Part shown: piece by piece, positions 1-4,683 of the stretch
Numbering within the stretch: position 1 is the first letter of the stretch
Layout: each line of letters starts with the position of its first letter
From: an uncultured Faecalibacterium sp.
GTDB lineage: Bacteria; Bacillota; Clostridia; Oscillospirales; Ruminococcaceae
Assembly (NCBI GenBank): GCA_934561485.1
Contig: CAKTGS010000038.1
Location: forward strand, 1 to 18,630
Direction of reading: 5' to 3'
Length of the DNA: 18,630 bases
The notes under the pieces: generated by a model
The model's database searches: none
What the model was told of the DNA's origin: nothing
Seen by the model: only the letters and a program-made list of their open reading frames with translations
Translations under genes and position numbers: made by a program

Positions 1-9
1 GTGAATACA

Positions 10-36
10 AGAAAAGGCGTAGTTGTGAACTACGCC
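10..36 (-). terminator. Probable intrinsic terminator (outer, minus strand)
   Basis: A perfect 9-bp inverted repeat (16-24 with 28-36, 3-nt loop) is followed on the minus strand by TTTTCTTGT. It lies just beyond the stronger terminator of the minus-strand tRNA-Leu and could be a back-up terminator for it. It could also belong to a convergent gene left of the window, but there is no T-run on the plus side. Confidence 0.5.
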
Positions 37-60
37 CCCTGTGATGTCGCTATTTAGCAA

Positions 61-112
61 ATAAAAAATGACGAATGTTCTTTGACAGCTAAATGCTGTA
101 AGAACATTCGTC
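61..112 (-). terminator. Intrinsic terminator of tRNA-Leu(GAG)
   Basis: A perfect 13-bp stem (70-82 with 100-112) is extended by an inner ACAGC/GCTGT stem. On the minus strand it is followed by CATTTTTTAT. It begins one base after the encoded CCA end of the tRNA, so it is the 3' end of that transcription unit. Confidence 0.9.
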
Positions 113-113
113 A

Positions 114-197
114 TGGTGCGAGGGAGGGGACTCGAACCCCCAAGGATAAACCACACGCACCTCAAACGTGCGCGTCTGCCAGTTCCGCCACCCTCGC
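114..197 (-). tRNA. tRNA-Leu, anticodon GAG
   Basis: This leucine tRNA reads CUC/CUU codons. The acceptor stem GCGAGGG pairs with CCCTCGC, followed by discriminator A and an encoded CCA (114-116 on the plus strand). The anticodon stem CACGT/GCGTG (one T-G pair) closes the loop TTGAGGT, with GAG at plus positions 161-163. The T-loop contains GTTCGAGTC and there is a long class II variable arm, as expected for Leu. It has its own promoter (264-292) and terminator (61-112), so it is a monocistronic unit divergent from the other tRNA-Leu in this window. Confidence 0.96.
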
Positions 198-263
198 GTA
201 TTCTTGAAAATGCAGACCGACAACTTCTGAGGTGTGGAAGCCGCCGTTACGGACTGCTTGAAT

Positions 264-292
264 ATACTATCACATTCCACCGGAATAGTCAA
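264..292 (-). promoter_or_regulatory. Sigma-A-type promoter of tRNA-Leu(GAG)
   Basis: On the minus strand, -35 TTGACT (plus 287-292) and -10 TAGTAT (plus 264-269) are separated by 17 bp. Transcription should start near 257, giving a 5' leader of about 60 nt to be removed by RNase P. Confidence 0.75.
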
Positions 293-352
293 GCATTTTT
301 CTGTCTTTTTATGGATGTTTTCACCCCGCAGCCAGAAAACTGCCTGCAAAGA

Positions 353-381
353 TTGACTTTTTTGCAGAGAATTGCTACACT
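353..381 (+). promoter_or_regulatory. Sigma-A-type promoter of tRNA-Leu(TAG)
   Basis: -35 TTGACT (353-358), a 17-bp spacer and -10 TACACT (376-381) place the start near 388, ten bases before the mature tRNA. The two tRNA-Leu promoters share the same -35 hexamer and spacer length but are divergent, so the two isoacceptors are expressed from separate transcripts. Confidence 0.82.
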
Positions 382-397
382 AACTGTTGTACCGTGT

Positions 398-477
398 GCG
401 GGAGTGGCGGAATGGCAGACGCGCTGGTTTTAGGCACCAGTTCCAACGGAGTGAGGGTTCGACCCCCTTCTCCCGCA
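398..477 (+). tRNA. tRNA-Leu, anticodon TAG
   Basis: This leucine tRNA reads CUA and, by wobble, other CUN codons. The acceptor GCGGGAG pairs with CTCCCGC (470-476), with discriminator A477 and no encoded CCA, so CCA must be added enzymatically, unlike its neighbour. The anticodon stem CTGGT/ACCAG (424-428/436-440) encloses TTTAGGC with TAG at 431-433. The T-arm contains GGGTTCGACCC and the variable arm is long. An intrinsic terminator starts four bases downstream. The last 17 bases of its T-arm and acceptor (457-473) recur in inverted orientation at 525-541 and 676-692. Confidence 0.96.
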
Positions 478-480
478 TAG

Positions 481-522
481 CCCCCACCGAGAGCTGTTCA
501 GCTCTCGGTGGGGGCTTTTTTG
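481..522 (+). terminator. Intrinsic terminator of tRNA-Leu(TAG)
   Basis: A 16-bp perfect inverted repeat (481-496 with 499-514) with a very small loop is followed by CTTTTTTG. The right arm and T-run are duplicated at 650-700, but that second copy lacks the left arm and should not terminate. Confidence 0.93.
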
Positions 523-549
523 TAGGAGAAGGGGGTCGAACAGCACGGC
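499..549 (+). repeat. 51-bp exact direct repeat, copy 1
   Basis: This segment is identical to 650-700 (151-bp offset). It comprises the right arm and T-run of the tRNA terminator followed by an inverted copy (525-541) of the T-arm/acceptor of the adjacent tRNA-Leu. The match ends sharply on both sides (497-498 TT against AA; 550 C against T). Confidence 0.9.
525..541 (-). repeat. Inverted 17-bp copy of tRNA-Leu(TAG) 3' end
   Basis: GGAGAAGGGGGTCGAAC is the exact reverse complement of 457-473 inside the tRNA gene. Together the two arms enclose the terminator. Copy 2 is at 676-692. Confidence 0.85.
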
Positions 550-613
550 CCTGCGTCAGCAGGGTAAGCAATCAGCCCGGTGGGCTGTTGCTTAGTGCGC
601 GGGTCCCAACCCG
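549..613 (+). other. Three consecutive hairpins of unknown function
   Basis: Three adjacent perfect or near-perfect stems occur here. The first is CCCTGC-GTCA-GCAGGG (549-564). The second is a 13-bp stem with one bulged T (565-578 with 582-594). The third is CGGGT-CCCA-ACCCG (600-613). They fill most of the spacer between the two 51-bp repeats. No open reading frame with a ribosome-binding site or promoter is evident. It could be a structured RNA, a palindromic mobile repeat, or debris of an element inserted behind the tRNA; I cannot tell which from sequence alone. Confidence 0.5.
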
Positions 614-649
614 TAGGAATGTCTACTGTGGATGTTGGCAGCAGCAGAA

Positions 650-700
650 CAGCTCTCGGTGGGGGCTTTTTTGTAGGAGAAGGGGGTCGAACAGCACGGC
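650..700 (+). repeat. 51-bp exact direct repeat, copy 2
   Basis: Identical to 499-549. It carries the half-terminator (right arm and T-run only) and the second inverted tRNA-tail copy. It ends 15 bases before the -35 of the spoIVB promoter. Confidence 0.9.
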
Positions 701-714
701 TTTACCTTTCATCT

Positions 715-744
715 TTGATACTTTCCCGCTGTGCGGCGCATACT
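715..744 (+). promoter_or_regulatory. Candidate promoter of spoIVB
   Basis: TTGATA (715-720), an 18-bp spacer and CATACT (739-744) resemble a housekeeping promoter rather than a sporulation sigma-G/F type. The start would be near 751, leaving a short leader that contains the start-codon hairpin. Confidence 0.55.
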
Positions 745-780
745 AACGGCAGGACCAGGATGCGAAAGGAAGTGCCGTTA
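744..780 (+). promoter_or_regulatory. Inverted repeat enclosing the spoIVB ribosome-binding site
   Basis: TAACGGCA (744-751) pairs perfectly with TGCCGTTA (773-780). The right arm ends on the A of the spoIVB ATG, and the Shine-Dalgarno AAAGGAAG lies in the 21-nt loop. An RNA stem here would pair the bases just before the start codon, so it could modulate translation. No ligand or partner is evident. Confidence 0.5.
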
Positions 781-1997
781 TGAAAAAAGCCGGGCGGTGG
801 CTGTGGATCGCGGCAGTGTATCTGCTGACAGCGGCGGTGGCTGCACTGGGCTGGCTGTGGCACAGCCTGCCGGACCGGATCTATCTGGAACCCGGCCAGG
901 CTCTGGCGCTGCCGCGTTTTGCATGGGTGGAGCCGCTGCACAATACCGGCAGCCGCAATGTGGCCAGCACCCGTGCGGTGGGCAGTTATCAGGCAACGCT
1001 GTCGCTGGGGGGATGGCTTCCGGTCAAAAGCATCCGCGCCATTGTGGAAAGCCGCCCCACCGTTACCGTGTGCGGTACACCATTTGGTGTCAAGATGTTC
1101 TCGGAAGGAGCGCTGATCGTTGGCTTTTCGGAGCTGAACACGGCCGATGGCACCGTAAACCCGGCCAAGCAGGCAGGCCTGCGGCTGGGGGACCGGGTCG
1201 TGCGGATCGGGAACACCGCCACGGAAAACAACGATGCTGTAAAGGCAGCTCTGGACGCAGCGGCGGGCGAAGCTGTGGAGGTCGTCTATATCCGGGATGG
1301 AGAACAGCGGAGCACCCTGCTGACCCCGCAGTGGGATGCAGCGGCAGCCCAGTGGCGTGCGGGCATGTGGGTGCGGGACTCTTCGGCGGGGGTAGGAACC
1401 ATGACCTTTGTGGATGCACAGGTCGGTGTGTTTGCGGGGCTGGGGCATCCGATCAGCGACAGCGACACTGGGGAGAGTGTAGCGCTGCGCAGCGGTGAGA
1501 TTGTGCCCTGCCAGATCATTGGCTGCACCAGCGGTACGGTGGGCAGCCCCGGAGAGCTGAAGGGCCGCTTTCTCAGCACCCACGCGCTGGGCAGCATCTG
1601 CATCAACGGCGACACCGGCGTGTACGGCACAACGCGCACTTCATTTGCCGGGGAACAGATGGAACTGGCCTTTGCACAGGAAGTTGTGCCCGGTGACGCG
1701 GAGATCTGGGCCACAACAGAAGGGGAGACGCCCCAGCGCTACCGGGTGCGCATTGAGCGGGTGAACGATGCCGACCCGCACCGGAATATGATCCTGTGTG
1801 TGGTGGACCAGCGGCTCTTGCAGAAAACAGGCGGAATCGTGCAGGGCATGAGCGGCAGCCCCATTGTGCAGAACGGGCGGCTGGTGGGTGCAGTGACCCA
1901 CGTTTTGGTCAAGGACCCCACCCGCGGTTACGGCATCTTTGCCCAGACGATGCTGGAACAGGCCCGCCAGGTGCAAAAACAGAACGTGTCTGCGTAA
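780..1997 (+). CDS. spoIVB: SpoIVB family serine peptidase (S55), 405 aa
   Basis: In Bacillus, SpoIVB is secreted by the forespore and cleaves SpoIVFA to activate sigma-K processing. This protein has an N-terminal membrane anchor or uncleaved signal (about residues 7-26). A PDZ-like domain follows (about 105-160, with QAGLRLGDRVVRIGN), then the S55 peptidase domain. The probable catalytic serine is in GMSGSP (Ser358) and the histidine in GLGHPISD (His223). Length is close to the B. subtilis protein (about 425 aa). The ATG at 780 has AAAGGAAG upstream. It precedes spo0A, as in sporulating Firmicutes, but has its own promoter and no recN before it. If the host does not sporulate, its substrate is unclear. 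Confidence 0.93.
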   Translation: MKKAGRWLWIAAVYLLTAAVAALGWLWHSLPDRIYLEPGQALALPRFAWVEPLHNTGSRNVASTRAVGSYQATLSLGGWLPVKSIRAIVESRPTVTVCGTPFGVKMFSEGALIVGFSELNTADGTVNPAKQAGLRLGDRVVRIGNTATENNDAVKAALDAAAGEAVEVVYIRDGEQRSTLLTPQWDAAAAQWRAGMWVRDSSAGVGTMTFVDAQVGVFAGLGHPISDSDTGESVALRSGEIVPCQIIGCTSGTVGSPGELKGRFLSTHALGSICINGDTGVYGTTRTSFAGEQMELAFAQEVVPGDAEIWATTEGETPQRYRVRIERVNDADPHRNMILCVVDQRLLQKTGGIVQGMSGSPIVQNGRLVGAVTHVLVKDPTRGYGIFAQTMLEQARQVQKQNVSA

Positions 1998-2067
1998 AAC
2001 CAGGCGGCATAAACGAAAAAATCTGCGCCATTCGATTTTCTTTGCCAAAATTTGCCATAAAATACCG

Positions 2068-2096
2068 TTGAACAATCTGGAAATTTATGGTAAAAT
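2068..2096 (+). promoter_or_regulatory. Sigma-A-type promoter of spo0A
   Basis: TTGAAC (2068-2073), 17 bp, TAAAAT (2091-2096), with a start near 2103. The leader is about 36 nt with GGAGG before the ATG. I see no second sigma-H-like promoter and no clear 0A box (TGTCGAA) in 1998-2138, although autoregulation is usual for this gene. Confidence 0.72.
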
Positions 2097-2138
2097 CCAT
2101 GGTGTTAAGGGAACTGCACACATTGGAGGAAAACAACC

Positions 2139-2897
2139 ATGGACAAAGTGAGATTTTTGATGTCGGACACCGGTGCTCAGATCACGGAGGCCTGCCGCGA
2201 AGCGCTGGAACAAAAAGGCGTAGAAGTGACTGTTGTGGAAAAGGACGGCAACAAGGTTTTGCAGAAAATGCTCGCGGTGCGCCCGCAGGTCGTTCTGCTG
2301 GACGCCTTTATGCCCGGCCTGGACGCATTGGCTGTCAAGCAGCGCTACAATGCAGCCGGAGAGCGGCACACTTCGTTCTTTGTAACGGGCGCGTTCCAAA
2401 GCGAGGAAATGGTGCAGGAGCTGCTGGACGAAGGCTTTGCCTACTACTTCGTCAAGCCGTTTGACGAAACGGTGCTGGCGGCCCGCGTCCTCAAGGTGGC
2501 ACTCGGGCAGGAAAAACGGGTGCTGCACACCAGTGTGGACAGCGATGAACTGACTGTGACCGAGATCCTGCATCAGATCGGCGTTCCCGCCCACATCAAG
2601 GGCTACCAGTTCCTGCGGGATGCCATCCTGCTCACCATGAACGAGCCGGATTATATCAACGCCGTGACCAAGCGTTTGTACCCGGAAATCGCCAAGCGAA
2701 ACGGCACCACCGCCAGCCGGGTGGAGCGTGCCATCCGCCATGCCATCGAGGTGGCGTGGGACCGGGGCGATGTGGATACCCTCAACAGCTATTTCGGCTA
2801 TACCATCCACAACCTGCGCGGGAAACCTACCAACTCGGAGTTTATCGCAATGATTGCGGATAAGATGCGGCTGGATAAACGGCAGAGAGTGGGCTGA
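2139..2897 (+). CDS. spo0A: Spo0A response regulator with degenerate receiver, 252 aa
   Basis: Spo0A is the master regulator of sporulation entry and stationary-phase genes. The receiver (about 1-125) keeps the phospho-acceptor Asp55 (VVLLDAFMPG), Thr83 and Lys106 (VKPFD). The acidic pocket reads SDTG where B. subtilis has ADDN, so the second aspartate, which directly binds Mg2+ in CheY-like receivers, is Thr11. The DNA-binding domain (about 140-252) is intact: it has IGVPAHIKGYQFLRDAI, the helix-turn-helix core TTASRVERAIRHAIEVAW and the end motif KPTNSEFIAMIADKMRL. GGAGG precedes the ATG. A terminator lies about 130 bases downstream, so it is monocistronic. Identity is secure; phosphorylation competence is doubtful. 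Confidence 0.96.
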   Translation: MDKVRFLMSDTGAQITEACREALEQKGVEVTVVEKDGNKVLQKMLAVRPQVVLLDAFMPGLDALAVKQRYNAAGERHTSFFVTGAFQSEEMVQELLDEGFAYYFVKPFDETVLAARVLKVALGQEKRVLHTSVDSDELTVTEILHQIGVPAHIKGYQFLRDAILLTMNEPDYINAVTKRLYPEIAKRNGTTASRVERAIRHAIEVAWDRGDVDTLNSYFGYTIHNLRGKPTNSEFIAMIADKMRLDKRQRVG

Positions 2898-3027
2898 AAG
2901 AGAAACGGTAAAACGTCTGAAATTATTCCATGATATTCCAGTAATGGAGTCCATACCGATAAATATAGCGAAAAACGGCGTGGAAATATGGAATCAGACC
3001 AATCAATAACTTAAATCTAAAGCAATC

Positions 3028-3080
3028 AATCTCCTGTATTTATTGGGTCATAGTCCCGGCAAATACAGGAGATTATTTTT
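3028..3080 (+). terminator. Intrinsic terminator downstream of spo0A
   Basis: A 14-bp perfect stem (3028-3041 with 3061-3074), with an extra GGG/CCC pairing inside the loop, is followed by ATTTTTAT. It lies 130 nt after the spo0A stop, which gives an unusually long 3' UTR. Confidence 0.85.
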
Positions 3081-3360
3081 ATGCTCATCCGGAATGTGGA
3101 TGCTGTGAGTACAAAGGGATGACGCAAAGAAAAAGAAAGTGTTATGGCCTTACGGACAATCTTGCGGCTGGAAAGAGTGTTCTTTCTGATCGTGAGAGAG
3201 ATAGAGAAATCAGGGACTCGATCTCTTGAAAAAAACACATGTATGATAAGATAGCGTTAGAGAGAGGAGCAGCGTGCAATGCCGAACAGTTTTCCGGATT
3301 GATCCCTTGAAGTAAAGAAAGGCTATTTGATGTTGCAGTCCAAATTGACAAAAGTAGAAT
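3081..3360. other. Gene-free, relatively AT-rich stretch
   Basis: No protein-coding frame here has family-like sequence. Short frames exist, for example a GTG at about 3274 after GAGAGGAG giving a 13-codon peptide, and an overlapping 7-codon ATG frame at 3279. Nothing is recognisable and base composition is clearly more AT-rich than in the neighbouring genes. No promoter with good spacing was found. It may be remnant or regulatory DNA between the spo0A terminator and the convergent nth-glsB terminator. Confidence 0.5.
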
Positions 3361-3425
3361 CTGCAAAACAAACCCAGCGCAGCCTGTGGACAACTTCCAC
3401 AGAGCTGCGCTGGGTTTTGTTTGCT
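3361..3425 (-). terminator. Intrinsic terminator of the nth-glsB unit (possibly bidirectional)
   Basis: A 14-bp perfect stem (3370-3383 with 3404-3417), plus an inner TGTGG/CCACA stem, is flanked by A-rich DNA on the left and T-rich DNA on the right. It can therefore work on both strands. It lies 34 to 98 bases past the stop of the minus-strand GlsB-type gene. Confidence 0.85.
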
Positions 3426-3458
3426 GCTTATTGGCAGAAAAGTCCTGCAATGACGCGG

Positions 3459-3785
3459 TTACTTTGCCAGCTTCTGGCCGACCCAGATGCAGATGCAGGC
3501 ACCGACCACCGAGATGACAAAGGAAGAAAAGCTGCCGCTTGCGTGGATACCGATCAGGCCGAACAGAAATTCACCCACAAAGCTGCCCAGCACGCCCAGC
3601 ACAATGTTGCGGCCCATGGACGTTTCGGTGCCCATGAAGCGGCCGGCCAGATAACCGGCCAGCGCACCCACCAGCACGCCGGCGGCCAGCGAGAACAGCA
3701 GCCCTACCAGCGAGATCAGACCGGTCAGGCAGCCAACCAGTACGCACAGCAGAGCAATGATCAGCAGAATGGTCAATGTAATCAT
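3459..3785 (-). CDS. GlsB/YeaQ/YmgE family small membrane protein, 108 aa
   Basis: This is a very hydrophobic small protein of the transglycosylase-associated/GlsB stress family, whose biochemical role is not established. It has about three membrane segments (roughly 2-23, 26-48 and 60-82, with a further hydrophobic C-terminal stretch at 88-104). Glycine-rich helices with GVLVGALAGYLAGRFMG are typical of the family. The start at 3785 (MITLTILL) is chosen because GGAGG lies about six bases upstream. An upstream in-frame ATG at 3851 would add 22 polar residues and overlap nth. It starts 28 bases after the nth stop, so it is probably co-transcribed with it, and a strong terminator follows. Confidence 0.85.
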   Translation of the reverse strand: MITLTILLIIALLCVLVGCLTGLISLVGLLFSLAAGVLVGALAGYLAGRFMGTETSMGRNIVLGVLGSFVGEFLFGLIGIHASGSFSSFVISVVGACICIWVGQKLAK

Positions 3786-3813
3786 AAGTATCCCTCCAAA
3801 TGATGTTAAGAGA

Positions 3814-4503
3814 TTATCGGGCGGGGGAAGGCCCCGCGGTTTCCTGCGCAAAGCGGCAGATGCCGCTCAGGCAGCAGCGTTCACAATCTGGCTTGCGGGC
3901 GTTGCACACGGCGCGGCCATGCATCACAAAGCGGTGGCACAGGTCACTGCCTTCTTCGGGCGGAATGATCTTCCACAAGGCCATCTCCACCTTCTGCGGC
4001 TCCTTGATGCCGTCCACCAGGCCGATCTTGTTGCACAGGCGGATGCAGTGGGTGTCGGTGACAATGGCGGGCTTGCCGAACACATCGCCCATGATCAGGT
4101 TGGCGCTCTTGCGGCCTACGCCGGGCAGAGCCAAAAGCTCCTCAAAGGTGGTGGGCACCTGGCAGTCGTATTTGTCCCGCAGCACCCGCATACAGGCCGA
4201 GATGTCCCGCGCCTTGGAGCGGCCCAACCCGCAGGGCTTGACAATGGCTTCAATGTCCTCCGGCTCGGCGGCGGCTAGGGCGGCTACGCTGGGGTATTTA
4301 GCAAACAGATCCTCGACCACAATGTTCACGCGGGCATCGGTGCACTGGGCAGCCAGCCGCACGCTGACCAGCAGCTGCCAGGCATGGGCGTAGTCCAGGG
4401 TGCACCCGGCGTCCGGGTACTCCTTCTTGAGCCGGGCGATCACTTCCAGCGCCAGAGCCTTTTTGGCAGAAAGATCTTCCAACGCGTTTTTTCGGGTGGG
4501 CAT
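3814..4503 (-). CDS. nth: Endonuclease III (Nth), 229 aa
   Basis: Nth is a DNA glycosylase/AP lyase that removes oxidised pyrimidines in base excision repair. The helix-hairpin-helix LPGVGRKSANLIM (about 126-138) contains the catalytic Lys132, and the catalytic Asp150 lies in VTDTHCIRL. The four iron-sulfur ligands are Cys200, 207, 210 and 216, in the family's C-X6-C-X2-C-X5-C spacing. The ATG at 4503 is chosen over the long upstream open frame because GAAAGGAG precedes it, and a promoter (4536-4564) ends upstream of it. The gene is divergent from rarA-perR, with a Fur/PerR-like box between the promoters, which suggests oxidative-stress control. Confidence 0.96.
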   Translation of the reverse strand: MPTRKNALEDLSAKKALALEVIARLKKEYPDAGCTLDYAHAWQLLVSVRLAAQCTDARVNIVVEDLFAKYPSVAALAAAEPEDIEAIVKPCGLGRSKARDISACMRVLRDKYDCQVPTTFEELLALPGVGRKSANLIMGDVFGKPAIVTDTHCIRLCNKIGLVDGIKEPQKVEMALWKIIPPEEGSDLCHRFVMHGRAVCNARKPDCERCCLSGICRFAQETAGPSPAR

Positions 4504-4535
4504 AAACTCTCTCCTTTCGACAAAGGGCTGGTACG

Positions 4536-4564
4536 ATAATACCATGATTTGTGCGGTTTGTAAA
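4536..4564 (-). promoter_or_regulatory. Sigma-A-type promoter of nth
   Basis: On the minus strand, TTTACA (plus 4559-4564), 17 bp, TATTAT (plus 4536-4541). The start would be near 4529, leaving a leader of about 26 nt. Confidence 0.7.
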
Positions 4565-4582
4565 TGTTTCTTGCAATTTATC

Positions 4583-4597
4583 TGAGAATCATTTTCA
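4583..4597. promoter_or_regulatory. Putative Fur/PerR-type operator (7-1-7)
   Basis: TGAGAATCATTTTCA matches the Fur-superfamily 7-1-7 palindrome TGATAATnATTATCA at all but two of the 14 informative positions. It lies 18 bases upstream of the nth -35 and 9 bases upstream of the rarA-perR -35. The second gene of the rarA unit encodes a PerR-like repressor, so autoregulation is likely. The site match is seen directly; binding is inferred. Confidence 0.6.
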
Positions 4598-4606
4598 GAA
4601 AAGTGC

Positions 4607-4635
4607 TTGTCCAACGGCGCAAAATGCGCTATACT
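4607..4635 (+). promoter_or_regulatory. Sigma-A-type promoter of rarA-perR
   Basis: TTGTCC (4607-4612), 17 bp, TATACT (4630-4635). The start would be near 4642, with a leader of about 42 nt. Confidence 0.7.
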
Positions 4636-4683
4636 AAATACAAACCAGCCAAGCATTGGCCCGGAATGGAGGAACAGCACACC

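Noticed and set aside
114..477. The two tRNA-Leu genes as substrates of the MiaA/MiaB pathway in this window
   Set aside because: Both have G at positions 36 and 37, whereas MiaA and MiaB modify A37 next to A36.
650..672. Second copy of the tRNA terminator T-run
   Set aside because: The left stem arm is missing, so no hairpin forms and it should not terminate transcription.
457..700. Integrated prophage or genomic island at tRNA-Leu
   Set aside because: There is no integrase, phage or conjugation gene and the repeated unit is only 151 bp. At most it is a scar.
4666..4683. Upstream ATG as the rarA start
   Set aside because: It overlaps the GGAGG that serves the ATG at 4684, lacks its own Shine-Dalgarno sequence, and family members begin at the MNEPLAQRLRP-like sequence.
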